Shown here: positions 1 through 8,349 of the stretch, piece by piece
Layout of the letters: the number at the start of each line of letters is the position of its first letter
How positions within the stretch are numbered: the first letter of the stretch is position 1
Notes under the pieces: generated by a model
What the model was told of the DNA's origin: nothing
Database searches by the model: none
What the model saw: the letters and a program-made list of their open reading frames with translations, nothing else
Made by a program: the position numbers and the translations under genes
Origin: Candidatus Fermentithermobacillaceae bacterium
Lineage (GTDB): Bacteria > Bacillota > Sulfobacillia > Fermentithermobacillales > Fermentithermobacillaceae
NCBI GenBank assembly: GCA_012842105.1
Contig: DUTL01000283.1
Span: 1-16,842, forward strand
Direction of reading: 5' to 3'
DNA: 16,842 nt

Positions 1-355
1 GACGCCTTCTTCTTGACATCCCCAAGCCTATCATTTCCCGCTCAGCTTGTGAAGTAGTTAATCTCTCATCCCAAAGCACTACAGGCAGACCGCTTCGAGC
101 TTGAAGTTTTCGTGCGAACCGCACTGACCTTCTCGCTGATTCGCCCAGGGTTCCATCCATGTTCTTAGGGATTCCGACCACAAACCCCACAACTTTATGG
201 GCAACGGCAAGGGCTATGGCTTCTTCCAGAACCTGTCTCTGGTTCCGGTAAGCTATAGTATCAAGGGGGTGAGCGAAAATTCCCAGATCATCGCTAATTG
301 ATACTCCAACACGCTTCAGCCCCAGGTCTATTCCAATAAGCCGGCCTTCAGGCAC
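1..355 (-). CDS. ruvX: Putative pre-16S rRNA nuclease / Holliday junction resolvase-like RuvX (YqgF), 3' end cut by window
   Basis: I translated this gene by hand from the minus strand; it gives 118 codons and then leaves the window. It has the RNase H-fold start of the RuvX/YqgF family (IGIDLGLKRVGVSISD, with the acidic residue at D10), the GIPKNMDGT loop at about 61-69, and the WDERLTT motif at about 95-101 carrying further acidic residues. Family members are usually about 135-150 residues, so only the last 20-30 are missing. The family is linked to 16S rRNA 5'-end maturation and was first named as a resolvase. I chose the GTG at 355-353 because the frame closes at a TGA about nine codons upstream and there is no in-frame ATG; no good ribosome binding site is visible, so the start is uncertain. 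It lies 42 bp after the AKR-ferredoxin gene and probably belongs to the same transcript as proS-alaS-ireB. Confidence 0.9.
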   Translation of the reverse strand, partial: MPEGRLIGIDLGLKRVGVSISDDLGIFAHPLDTIAYRNQRQVLEEAIALAVAHKVVGFVVGIPKNMDGTLGESARRSVRFARKLQARSGLPVVLWDERLTTSQAEREMIGLGMSRRRR

Positions 356-397
356 GTGTTTGCTGTTTGATCTCAGAACGATTCACCGCCTTGTGTA

Positions 398-1348
398 TTA
401 CACAACCTTGAGACAAAAATACGGGCAAACCCTAGCACAGTACCCGCATAACATACATTTGGATTTGTCTACCGTAGCTTTTCCGTTGATTATGGCAATA
501 GCGCCAAACCCACATTTTTCCTGGCATTTGCCACACCCTTGACACCAATCTTCAACTACCAGGTGTTTCGTGGCTTCCCCAATCACTGATTCCAGTGTTT
601 CCCTTTCCCTGGCCGAAATATCCGAACACAAAACCCCAGAAGCGAAGTCAAGTTCCGCCTTGTTTTTTACGCCCACGCACACGCTATCCTTGTAAGGAAA
701 GTCCCTGGCGTAGCAAAGGGCATCATAGCTCTTGCGAAAGAGATGCCCTCCTCCAAGAGCTTTCATGATGTATACTCCTTTTCCCATGTACCGTGCGAAA
801 GCAAGTGCTTCCTCCATATCTTGCCTTGAACCATCTGCAATGCCAAGCCCGTCTATGTTCAGTATGGCGAAAACAACGTCTATCTCAGGCAAAAGGGCTG
901 CGGATCTTACGCAAGCCACGTAATGAGTGGAAACAGATACGGCGTCAATCACGCCTCTTTCACGAGACTCTGCCAGGTATTCAAGTGCCTGCCTGTGGCC
1001 TTTTAGTGTGAGCCCTGACTCTTGTTCATGCAGCCCGAAGATTTCGATCTTGTCCCTTTTCATCTCTGTTCTTGCCATTTCCAGGCTTGCTTTCATCCCG
1101 GCTTTGGAGACAGCATAGCTCCTTGAAGATATTACAACATTGGGATTGTCGCTTAAGCATTGAAAATGCGGGTATACTCCGTAGAATTCACTGGTATCGA
1201 AGAAGTTTACCCCTTGTGATACTGCATATTCCATTAGCGTCCGGCTCTGCTCACCAGGCAGGTTGTACTGGGCCGGCCCCAATACCAAAGAACCCATGCA
1301 AAGAGCCGACACCTCAATCCCGGTTTTTCCAAGCATCGAATATTTCAT
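398..1348 (-). CDS. Aldo/keto reductase with C-terminal 2[4Fe-4S] ferredoxin domain; catalytic Lys replaced by Arg
   Basis: This 316-residue protein has an aldo/keto reductase TIM barrel (about 1-250) followed by a ferredoxin tail. The tail has two CxxCxxCxxxC clusters, C269/C272/C275/C279 and C298/C301/C304/C308. In the AKR tetrad, D51, Y56 and H107 are visible (DTSEFYG and GLHEQE), but the position expected to be the catalytic Lys is R76 (ISSRSY, codon AGG at 1123-1121). The paralogue at 12879-13835 keeps Lys there. Proteins of this architecture are usually annotated as putative oxidoreductases, and their substrates are generally unknown. The clusters suggest electron exchange with a ferredoxin or another redox partner. 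The R76 substitution may weaken or change hydride-transfer chemistry; that is inference. The ATG start has a weak GGATGG site about 8 bp upstream. The gene lies 79 bp after the FBP aldolase/phosphatase gene, and that gap contains a strong hairpin. Confidence 0.88.
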   Translation of the reverse strand: MKYSMLGKTGIEVSALCMGSLVLGPAQYNLPGEQSRTLMEYAVSQGVNFFDTSEFYGVYPHFQCLSDNPNVVISSRSYAVSKAGMKASLEMARTEMKRDKIEIFGLHEQESGLTLKGHRQALEYLAESRERGVIDAVSVSTHYVACVRSAALLPEIDVVFAILNIDGLGIADGSRQDMEEALAFARYMGKGVYIMKALGGGHLFRKSYDALCYARDFPYKDSVCVGVKNKAELDFASGVLCSDISARERETLESVIGEATKHLVVEDWCQGCGKCQEKCGFGAIAIINGKATVDKSKCMLCGYCARVCPYFCLKVV

Positions 1349-1375
1349 TCAAAGCACCATCCAACCACTATGTTA

Positions 1376-1409
1376 ACGTAAGGATCCCTTATCACAGGGA
1401 TCCTTACGT
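1376..1409. repeat. Perfect 14-bp inverted repeat with 6-nt loop in the fbp/AKR gap
   Basis: The arms are ACGTAAGGATCCCT (1376-1389) and AGGGATCCTTACGT (1396-1409), fully complementary around a 6-nt loop. It lies in the 79-bp gap between the FBP aldolase/phosphatase stop and the downstream AKR start. No T-run follows the stem on either strand, so it is not a classical intrinsic terminator. It could be an mRNA-stabilising or processing hairpin, a partial attenuator, or a protein-binding dyad. Confidence 0.8.
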
Positions 1410-1427
1410 CAAATATTCACCGCCAAC

Positions 1428-2525
1428 CTATTCTACAGGTTCAAATCTTCCTGACAGTTTGTCCATGACTTGAGGCATTGTAGTATACTCAAGTTCATCA
1501 AGCCCCAACCTGTGAGGTTCAAAAGGGCCGAGAGACCGCATGTAATCTGCAATCTTATTGGCCTGCTGCCTTGCCCTGTCGTAAGCCTGATCGGCAAAGA
1601 AATCTTGAGGCCCAATAAGCTTGCCCTGGCACAACTGGAACCCCAACGCCACAACCCTGGGGGGTCCATCAAACCTGGTGGGAGTACTGTGATTCACGCT
1701 GCATGGCATTAAAGGCCCGTAATGAGAACCCCTCATCCAGCCTGCAACCAGGTGAGGCCGGGTAAACGGCTCCAAAACCTCTCCTACTGCCGGCATGCCG
1801 CTTTGGCACCTTACAATACATACAGGATCGTCTTTTCCTACGTACCGGCCGGCCATGAGGTTCAGCCTCTGCGTGGAGGATGTTGCCGCTATCTCCTTGA
1901 GCGTTCTGGAATATACCGACTTGATGCAGTAACGTCCCGTTGCACCTATAAATACAAGCATATCGTATAATTCCTCAGGGCAGTGGAATACAATTTTCTT
2001 GTGATCAATAAGGTCATGGACCTCAAAATCAAACCCCTGGTGCATTTTGGGATCGATAATCAGGCCGGCGGTATTGAACGGATCGGCGAAAATCTTGTAA
2101 AGGGGCAGGTTCCAGGCTCCCGGATCAGTCTTGTCAGCCATGAACACTACCACTGGTTCAGCAGGCCTTTCTTCGAATTCCATCTCGGCAACCCCAGGGC
2201 CCATCCCCTTGATATTCCCAGAGAATGAATCCGCCAACAGATCTTGGCCTGCGCCGTAGAGTTTGAGTTTGCGGGCGGCATAAGTGGCCTGCATAAATGC
2301 GTTCCACGCCAGCCCGTGAATCTCTTCATTGTCTGTTCCCCGGCCATGGGTCATGATCAGTTCCATGTCATCGCCTACATGAGTAACCAGGTAGTCAATG
2401 AGCCGTCCCTTTCCTTTGTCGGCAAGGTACTCCTTCGCAGTGTCCAAAAGCTCAGGGTGAACACATGAGTGCCCAACAAAGCTCCCTACATCTGCCTTGA
2501 TTACAGAAAGCGTTATTCTAGGCAA
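1428..2525 (-). CDS. fbp: Fructose-1,6-bisphosphate aldolase/phosphatase (type V, bifunctional)
   Basis: The 365-residue product matches the archaeal-type FBP aldolase/phosphatase along its whole length. This enzyme condenses dihydroxyacetone phosphate with glyceraldehyde 3-phosphate and then dephosphorylates FBP to fructose 6-phosphate, which makes it a one-way gluconeogenic enzyme. Visible family motifs are ADVGS near 11-15, the GDD acidic site at 51-53, GQDLLADSFSGN at 93-104, MADKTDPGAWN at 129-139, DPFNTAGLIIDP at 148-159, YVGKDDP at 228-234 and RFDGPP at 284-289. Y228 and K231 correspond to the catalytic Tyr and Schiff-base Lys of the aldolase state. The start is TTG at 2525-2523, supported by GGAGGG seven bases upstream. 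It follows the rhomboid gene after 140 bp. This family is known mainly from Archaea and deep-branching, often thermophilic or anaerobic, bacteria, so it hints at that kind of host. Confidence 0.95.
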   Translation of the reverse strand: MPRITLSVIKADVGSFVGHSCVHPELLDTAKEYLADKGKGRLIDYLVTHVGDDMELIMTHGRGTDNEEIHGLAWNAFMQATYAARKLKLYGAGQDLLADSFSGNIKGMGPGVAEMEFEERPAEPVVVFMADKTDPGAWNLPLYKIFADPFNTAGLIIDPKMHQGFDFEVHDLIDHKKIVFHCPEELYDMLVFIGATGRYCIKSVYSRTLKEIAATSSTQRLNLMAGRYVGKDDPVCIVRCQSGMPAVGEVLEPFTRPHLVAGWMRGSHYGPLMPCSVNHSTPTRFDGPPRVVALGFQLCQGKLIGPQDFFADQAYDRARQQANKIADYMRSLGPFEPHRLGLDELEYTTMPQVMDKLSGRFEPVE

Positions 2526-2665
2526 TTAAGATCCCTCCGGCAAAATGATAGAACCCACGTTGTCTAATTTGCCTTACATGGCAAACAATCCTTCTTGATA
2601 GATTAATTGGCGTCCTGGAATTCTATGACCGGGCATAGCGGGAATTTCGGGGCCGGCCTCAAGTC

Positions 2666-3352
2666 TCAGTGTAGCCTGTGTCTTTGCCGCCACACAACTG
2701 AAAGCGCCATTCCGACCACAAATCCGCCTATATGAGCCCACCATGCCACACCGCCCTGAGCCTGAACCCCCAGGGAAGCTACGCCTGAAAGCAGGTTCGT
2801 GAAGAACCAGAGGAAGAGAAACACTATTGAAGGAACTTCAACCACCGGCAGGAAAACACCGATTGGAATCAAGGCAAGTACTCTTGAGCGAGGAAAATTG
2901 ACAAAATAAGCTCCAAGCACTCCGGCAACTGCGCCACTGGCACCTACCGTAGGGACAAGTGACGCGGGATCTGAAACAACATGAGCAACGGAAGCAACAG
3001 CACCGCAGGCAAAATAGAAAAGCAGGTACTTGCCGTGCCCCAGGATGTCTTCGACGTTATCTCCGAAGATGAAAAGGTAAAGCATGTTTCCTATTAGGTG
3101 CACCCAGCCAACATGTATGAAAAGGGAAGTAAAAATCCCTGCCATACCTGAAGTCTGAACCAGTACTGCAGGAGGATACTTGCCCGGGTTAGTTATTACT
3201 CCGGGGATAACCCCCCACTTAACTATGAAAGATTGCAGCGCAGGCTCTGTAAGGGTTAACTGGAACCCGAAGACCAATATGTTTAGAAGGATAATCGTCC
3301 AATTTACAAAAGGCCGTCTATGAGATCTTTGCGTGTCTCTTATAGGTATCAT
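2666..3352 (-). CDS. Rhomboid family intramembrane serine protease
   Basis: This is a membrane protease of 228 residues that cleaves substrates within or next to the bilayer. The catalytic dyad is S139 in GASG and H197 in WWAHIGG; H85 and N89 in the HLIGN segment fit the oxyanion region. Hydrophobic segments lie at about 17-35, 73-97, 108-125, 133-153, 158-184 and 194-211, consistent with the six-helix core. I preferred the ATG at 3352-3350 (MIPIRD...) over an in-frame start 15 codons upstream, because this is the usual N-terminus in the family and AAGGGA lies 7-8 bases before it. Substrates are unknown. It sits between ireB and the FBP aldolase/phosphatase gene, and a hairpin precedes it. 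Confidence 0.93.
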   Translation of the reverse strand: MIPIRDTQRSHRRPFVNWTIILLNILVFGFQLTLTEPALQSFIVKWGVIPGVITNPGKYPPAVLVQTSGMAGIFTSLFIHVGWVHLIGNMLYLFIFGDNVEDILGHGKYLLFYFACGAVASVAHVVSDPASLVPTVGASGAVAGVLGAYFVNFPRSRVLALIPIGVFLPVVEVPSIVFLFLWFFTNLLSGVASLGVQAQGGVAWWAHIGGFVVGMALSVVWRQRHRLH

Positions 3353-3380
3353 GTAGCATCCCTTCTCAAATAGATGGCTG

Positions 3381-3416
3381 GTGACGCAATGAACCATGTT
3401 GCCGTCATTGCGTCAC
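3381..3416. repeat. 11-bp inverted repeat with 14-nt loop between ireB and the rhomboid gene
   Basis: The arms GTGACGCAATG (3381-3391) and CATTGCGTCAC (3406-3416) are perfectly complementary. The stem lies in the gap between the ireB stop and the rhomboid start. On the minus (coding) strand no T-run follows; on the plus strand only a short TTTATAT follows. It may be a processing or partial termination hairpin; its role is unproven. Confidence 0.7.
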
Positions 3417-3440
3417 TTTATATCAATGCAATTCGTCATC

Positions 3441-3698
3441 CTATTCGTACTGCTCAACATAGACGCGTATTAGTTCTTCCAAGATCTCGTCACGCTCAAC
3501 TTTTCTGACCAAACTCCGAGCATTGCCATGACTGGTGATGTATGTAGGGTCGCCTGACAGAAGGTACCCGGCTATCTGGCTCACCGGATTATGCCCCTTT
3601 TGCTTAAGCGCGTCATAAACACTTAGAATAATCTCCCTGGTCTTGTTTTCCTTTTCGGTTTTGACCGCAAAGAATCTGGTTTCTTCAAACTCAGCCAT
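3441..3698 (-). CDS. ireB: IreB family regulatory phosphoprotein (DUF965/YrzL)
   Basis: This small protein of 85 residues (92 from an upstream ATG at 3719) has the conserved IreB core: VYDALKQKGHNPVSQIAGYLLSGDP followed by a basic/acidic segment ending in ERDEILEELI. The family was characterised in Enterococcus, where IreB is a substrate of the PASTA kinase IreK and affects cephalosporin resistance; phosphorylation is on N-terminal threonines, and T7 here (EFEETRFF) is a candidate. The start at 3698 is favoured because a G-rich run lies a few bases upstream and because the length then matches the family. It follows alaS by about 70 bp, the standard order in Firmicutes. The ruvX gene that normally comes next is displaced here by three genes. 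Confidence 0.92.
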   Translation of the reverse strand: MAEFEETRFFAVKTEKENKTREIILSVYDALKQKGHNPVSQIAGYLLSGDPTYITSHGNARSLVRKVERDEILEELIRVYVEQYE

Positions 3699-3769
3699 AG
3701 TTGAGTCCCCCCCATTCATTTGAATTCTCTCTCCAAGGGGCGTATCCTTTCAAATCACAAAAACAGTTG

Positions 3770-6454
3770 CTAAATTCCGCGCAATACAGCTGTAGCTTCG
3801 GCGGCTGCAACCTCCAAAGCCTTGTCAATCTCCTGGAAGTGTTTGCCCCCTGCCTGGGCAAGATGCTTCTTTCCCCCGCCTGATCCGCCAAGGGCTTTTG
3901 CACCTTTCTTGACTATGGCCACAGCATCTACACCTGCTGAAGCAAGGTCAAGATTAACCATAACGGTAAGAAACGCCCTTGGCCCCTTTCCTGAGCCCAA
4001 GATCACAACTGAAGCCCCTTGCTCCCTCAGAAGATCGCCAAGGTGGCGCAATTCATCCGGGTTCATATCGTCTTGACGTGAGACAATCACGCTCCGGTTC
4101 CCTACTTTTCTGGCTGAATTTTCGTCTCCAAAAAGGCTCGTAGCGATACTCCGGGCCCTTTCAGTTTTGAGGTTTTCAATCTCCCGTTCCAGGGCATCTA
4201 TTGTATCTTTAAGCCCCTGGATTTTGCCTAAGGCATTATCAGCCCCTGTGTCCAGGGTGTTGGAAATCTCCTTAAGATTTCTCGCCATCTTCAGGGTCTT
4301 GAGTACCGCGCTCATTCCGGCAATCGCCTCAATCCGCCGGATACCTGCCGCCACTGAGGACTCAGCTCCAATCATGAAACACCCGATTTCACCTGTGCGC
4401 GATACATGAGTCCCGCCGCACAGCTCAGCCGAAAGGCCAGGCACTTCCACAACTCTTACTATGTCGTCATATTTCTCACCAAAAAGCGCAATTGCCCCCT
4501 TGCTCCTGGCATCCTCCAAAGAAGCCTCATATGCAATCACCGGAGAATCCTGCATTATCATTTTATTTACCAGCTTCTGGACCAATTCAATATCTTTGTC
4601 TGATACAGCTTGCGGGTAGTTGAAATCAAACCTAAGGTAGCAGTCATCAACAAGCGAACCGGCCTGCTGCACTTCGTCACCCAACACGGCTTTCAGCGCC
4701 TTGTGCAGCAAGTGTGTGGCTGTATGGTGCCGCTTGAGCCCTTCCCGCCGGCGTTTGTCCACCCTGGCAACAACCGGCTGCCCTGCAACAATGCCCGGGC
4801 CTGAATCAACTGCCTTTACATGGTGAAAGGTCACTCCGTACGGGGTTTTTGCAACACCTGTGATCTCCCCCAACACTTGCTCGCCGTCTGCGCTGAAGAG
4901 CGTTCCTGTATCATGTTCCTGGCCTCCGCCTGTTGCATAAAATGGCGTTTTGTTCAAAACCACCATTGCCGTTGCGCCCGGTTCAACCTCAGTTTCCCTG
5001 GAATTGCCGGCAACTATGGCGACCACTTCGCCCTGGCTCTCCAGTGATTCGTACCCTGTAAACACAGTAGGCTGTACTTCTTTTACCAGTTCATGGAGCT
5101 CGACGGCATCATGAAAAACATTTCTGCGAGCTTTGCGGCTTCTGTTTCTTTGCTCCTCAAGGGCAGCTGCAAACTCTTCTTCATCAACTGTAAGGCCTTG
5201 TTCACGTGCCATGTCCTTTGTAAGGTCTATTGGAAACCCGAAAGTATCGTATAGCAAGAAAGCATCCCTGCCAGGCAAAACCTGGCAGCCTCTCTTCTTT
5301 GCCGCGGCGATCATCTGGCCTGCGCGGGATTGGCCGTCTTCCAGGGTATTGAGAAACCCCTCTTCATCCCGGGCAAGAATTTGCCTAACATGCTCTTCTT
5401 TTGGCCTGAGTTCAGGGTAAGCACCTTCCATTGTGTCAACCACAACCGGCACCAGTTCTGCAAGAAAGGGGCGTTCAATTCCGAGTATCCTTCCAAACCT
5501 TACAGCCCGCCTGAGGATGCGCCGCATTACATACCCCCGTCCTTCATTGGAAGGGTGAACCCCGTCAGTTGCCAGGAAAGTGCATGCTTTTATGTGGTCC
5601 GCTATTACCCTTGAAGCAAACACTTCATCCTGCGTTTCAAAATTCTTCCCTGCAATTTGCTGCACTTTGCCTGTGATAGGCATGAAAAGATCCGTGCCGA
5701 AGTTAGTGCTTGCGCCTTGAATCACTGACGTAATCCTTTCCAGGCCCATTCCCGTATCGATGCTGGGTTTTGGCAGCGGAGCCAAGTTGCCCTGCTCATC
5801 GCGTAGATACTGCATAAACACAAGGTTCCATATTTCAAGCCACCTATCGCAATCGCACTTGCCCAGGCCGCACCCGGGGCCGCAACTTACATGCTCTCCC
5901 CTGTCAATTATCACCTCAGAGCAAGGGCCACAGGGCCCTGTTTCACCCATAGCCCAAAAATTATCCTCTTCGCCCATTCTGACTATCCTGGACGACGGGA
6001 TTCCAGCTATCTTTTTCCATAGATTATCAGCTTCATCATCGTCCCTGAAAACTGTAACCCACAAGCGGTTACCTGGAAGTTCCAGAGTTTTCGTGAGAAA
6101 GTCCCATGCATATTCAATGGCATCTTCCTTGAAGTAGTCTCCGAAAGAGAAGTTGCCAAGCATTTCGAAAAACGTGTGATGGCGCCCGGTGAATCCTACA
6201 TTGTCGAGGTCGTTATGCTTACCGCCTGCCCTGACGCATTTCTGCGAAGTAACGGCCCTGGAATATGTTCTTGTCTGAAGCCCCATAAAAACATCTTTGA
6301 ATTGAACCATCCCCGCGTTCGTGAACAACAGTGTAGGATCGCCGTAAGGCACCAGTGATGAACTGTGAACAATTTCGTGCCCCCGGCGTTCAAAGTACGT
6401 CAAAAACAGATTGCGAATCTCAGCCGCTTGAAGGTTCTTTCCAAGCTTCTCCAT
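3770..6454 (-). CDS. alaS: Alanyl-tRNA synthetase
   Basis: The 894-residue, full-length class II synthetase charges tRNA-Ala with alanine. The catalytic core runs from about 1 to 270, with motif 2 around RHHTFFEMLGNFSFGDYF (91-108) and motif 3 DTGMGLERI (233-241). A tRNA-recognition region follows. The editing domain carries HHTATHLLH (H577, H581) and CGGTH (C679, H683), the four metal ligands used to remove mis-charged serine or glycine. A coiled-coil and the glycine-rich C-Ala domain (GGSGGGKKHLAQAGGK) end the protein. The family's usual ESGGQ turn before the editing domain reads ATGGGQ here, a small variation. The ATG has GAGGAGG about 7 bases upstream. It is 48 bp after proS and most likely co-transcribed with it. 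Confidence 0.98.
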   Translation of the reverse strand: MEKLGKNLQAAEIRNLFLTYFERRGHEIVHSSSLVPYGDPTLLFTNAGMVQFKDVFMGLQTRTYSRAVTSQKCVRAGGKHNDLDNVGFTGRHHTFFEMLGNFSFGDYFKEDAIEYAWDFLTKTLELPGNRLWVTVFRDDDEADNLWKKIAGIPSSRIVRMGEEDNFWAMGETGPCGPCSEVIIDRGEHVSCGPGCGLGKCDCDRWLEIWNLVFMQYLRDEQGNLAPLPKPSIDTGMGLERITSVIQGASTNFGTDLFMPITGKVQQIAGKNFETQDEVFASRVIADHIKACTFLATDGVHPSNEGRGYVMRRILRRAVRFGRILGIERPFLAELVPVVVDTMEGAYPELRPKEEHVRQILARDEEGFLNTLEDGQSRAGQMIAAAKKRGCQVLPGRDAFLLYDTFGFPIDLTKDMAREQGLTVDEEEFAAALEEQRNRSRKARRNVFHDAVELHELVKEVQPTVFTGYESLESQGEVVAIVAGNSRETEVEPGATAMVVLNKTPFYATGGGQEHDTGTLFSADGEQVLGEITGVAKTPYGVTFHHVKAVDSGPGIVAGQPVVARVDKRRREGLKRHHTATHLLHKALKAVLGDEVQQAGSLVDDCYLRFDFNYPQAVSDKDIELVQKLVNKMIMQDSPVIAYEASLEDARSKGAIALFGEKYDDIVRVVEVPGLSAELCGGTHVSRTGEIGCFMIGAESSVAAGIRRIEAIAGMSAVLKTLKMARNLKEISNTLDTGADNALGKIQGLKDTIDALEREIENLKTERARSIATSLFGDENSARKVGNRSVIVSRQDDMNPDELRHLGDLLREQGASVVILGSGKGPRAFLTVMVNLDLASAGVDAVAIVKKGAKALGGSGGGKKHLAQAGGKHFQEIDKALEVAAAEATAVLRGI

Positions 6455-6502
6455 AAAGTTGTCCTCCTCAGCCTTTGTAACACAAATCCCCGCAGAGCTT
6501 AC

Positions 6503-8239
6503 TCAGACACGAAACCGCGAAAATTCATGCCTTATAAGTTCGAGTATTTTATCCTCAAATTCATCAAGCCCCACAATAACTGCCTCTTTGCCACCCCTAA
6601 GTTTAACCTCAGCTCCGCCTGCTTCAATGCTTCGTTTTGAAATGGTCACACGGATAGGCATCCCCAATAGATCAGCGTCGTTAAATTTGACTCCGGCCGA
6701 TTCATCCCTGTCATCATACAACACTTCAACTCCAAGTTCACCAAGCCTCTTGTATATTCCTTCAACGGTTTCCAGAACCTGGCTGCCGGCCCCCAAACCT
6801 ATAAGGTGAACGTGATAAGGCGCCACGGTAATTGGCCAGATTATCCCTTTTTCATCGCGGTTTTCTTCAACAACGCAAGCCAAAAGCCTGCCTACACCCA
6901 TTCCATAACAGCCCATCACCAAAGGTTTGAGGGTTCGGTCTTCATCCTGGAAATTGGCACCCATTGACTTGGAGTATCTTGTCCCCAGCATGAATGTATT
7001 ACCTATTTCAATGCCCCTTGCCTGGGTAAGCGGCGCTTTGCAACACGGGCAGCAATCCCCTTCTCTTGCAGCTGCAATATCGGCCACCGAGCTGACGGAA
7101 AAATCTCTGCCAGGAACTACGTTCACTAAGTGGTAGTCTTTCTCATTGGCGCCTGCAACGTAAGAATGCTTCGGCGAGATGCTGTCATCAGCTATTACCT
7201 TTAAGTGCCTGACTCCCACCGGCGACATAAACCCTTGTACCAGCCCATTGGCCTCCAGTTCCTCAGGAGAAGCCAGCCTCACTTCAGCCGTACGGAGAAA
7301 ATTGGCAAGTTTGCGTTCGTTTATATCAAGATCGCCCCTAATCAGGGCCATTACAGGTTGATTATCTTCCTGAGTGAAGTAGGCCATGGCCTTAATGCTT
7401 AGTACCGGGCTCACACCCAGATACGCGGCGACAGATGAGATTGTGTTCTTCCCTGGAGTATGCACTTTCTCAGCAGGCGCCGCATCTTGTCCGGGGGATG
7501 TCACAGCCGGCTCCGGGCCCTTGTTGAACACGGCAACCTCGCGGTTTGCCGCATACCCGCACTCAGGGCACAAGATCAAAGTATCTTCGCCGGCACCGGT
7601 CACGTATATGAACTCGTGGGCCATACTCCCTCCCATCATGCCTACATCTGAGAGCACTTTCACTACCGGAACTCCGCATGTATTGCATATCCTCTCGTAT
7701 GCCCTGCACATATCCGGATAGTACAGATTCAAATCAGCCTGGTCCGTATGAAAACTATACGCATCTTTCATTATGAATTCTCTTACCCGAACCAGCCCGC
7801 CCCTGGCCCGTGGCTCGTCGCGAAACTTGGTCTGGATATGGTAAACCACACAAGGAAGCTGCCTGTAAGAATCAATGAAACGCCGGGCAAGATCGGTTAC
7901 AGGCTCTTCATGGGTCATTGCCAGGCACATATCCCTTCCTGACCTGTCCTTGAACCGTGCCATCTCAGAGCCTATTTCATCCCACCTGCCTGATTCCTTC
8001 CAAATATCCCCAGGGTGTACCACAGGCATGTTTATTTCCTGGCCGCCGATTGCCTCAATTTCCTTTCGCATCACTGCCTCAATTTTTTGAACACTCCGCC
8101 AGGCAAAAGGCATGTAACTGTAAATACCTGAAGCAAGTTTTGAGATGAGCCCGGCTCTTAACATAAGGCCGTGGGAAGCCATCTCTACTTCCGCAGGCTG
8201 TTCCCGCAATGTTCTTCCAAAAGATTTGCTCAATCGCAT
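6503..8239 (-). CDS. proS: Prolyl-tRNA synthetase (bacterial type, with insertion editing domain)
   Basis: From the ATG at 8239 the product is 578 residues. It charges tRNA-Pro and has the bacterial ProS layout: class II catalytic core with motif 2 around KFRDEPRARGGLVRVREF (138-155), a YbaK-like editing insertion at about 225-400, then motif 3 GCYGMGVGRLL (443-453) and an anticodon-binding domain to the end. Cys pairs flank the insertion (CPECGYAANRE at 224 and CCPCC near 396), as in the family. An in-frame GTG ten codons upstream is possible, but MRLSKSFGRTLRE is the usual N-terminus and GGAGGT lies about 9 bases before it. A promoter sits 80-110 bp upstream. It heads the run proS-alaS-ireB-rhomboid-fbp-AKR-ruvX. 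No T-box element is visible in its leader. Confidence 0.97.
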   Translation of the reverse strand: MRLSKSFGRTLREQPAEVEMASHGLMLRAGLISKLASGIYSYMPFAWRSVQKIEAVMRKEIEAIGGQEINMPVVHPGDIWKESGRWDEIGSEMARFKDRSGRDMCLAMTHEEPVTDLARRFIDSYRQLPCVVYHIQTKFRDEPRARGGLVRVREFIMKDAYSFHTDQADLNLYYPDMCRAYERICNTCGVPVVKVLSDVGMMGGSMAHEFIYVTGAGEDTLILCPECGYAANREVAVFNKGPEPAVTSPGQDAAPAEKVHTPGKNTISSVAAYLGVSPVLSIKAMAYFTQEDNQPVMALIRGDLDINERKLANFLRTAEVRLASPEELEANGLVQGFMSPVGVRHLKVIADDSISPKHSYVAGANEKDYHLVNVVPGRDFSVSSVADIAAAREGDCCPCCKAPLTQARGIEIGNTFMLGTRYSKSMGANFQDEDRTLKPLVMGCYGMGVGRLLACVVEENRDEKGIIWPITVAPYHVHLIGLGAGSQVLETVEGIYKRLGELGVEVLYDDRDESAGVKFNDADLLGMPIRVTISKRSIEAGGAEVKLRGGKEAVIVGLDEFEDKILELIRHEFSRFRV

Positions 8240-8319
8240 CGAATATGTACCTCCAGTACCTGATGCCACGTTAGTTTGGGATCTTCACGCGCTCCGGGTC
8301 AGGTCTCTGTATTAAGGGA

Positions 8320-8349
8320 ATTATATCTTTGAAGATATGCAAGGGTCAA
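8320..8349 (-). promoter_or_regulatory. Sigma-A-type promoter for proS and downstream genes
   Basis: On the minus strand TTGACC (8349-8344) and a perfect TATAAT (8325-8320) are separated by 18 bases. Transcription would start near 8313, leaving a leader of about 75 nt before the proS ATG. It is the best promoter match in this gap and the only strong one I see for the left-hand seven-gene run. Confidence 0.75.

Noticed and set aside
5760..6137. 125-codon plus-strand frame inside alaS
   Set aside because: It is antisense to a highly conserved part of alaS, and the other long plus-strand frames within alaS, proS and the thiolase gene are likewise shadows of strongly biased coding sequence.
8240..8320. 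Possible T-box leader upstream of proS
   Set aside because: Aminoacyl-tRNA synthetase genes in Firmicutes often carry T-boxes, but I found no T-box core (AGGGTGGNACCGCG-like) and no terminator hairpin, and the leader from the promoter to the ATG is only about 75 nt.
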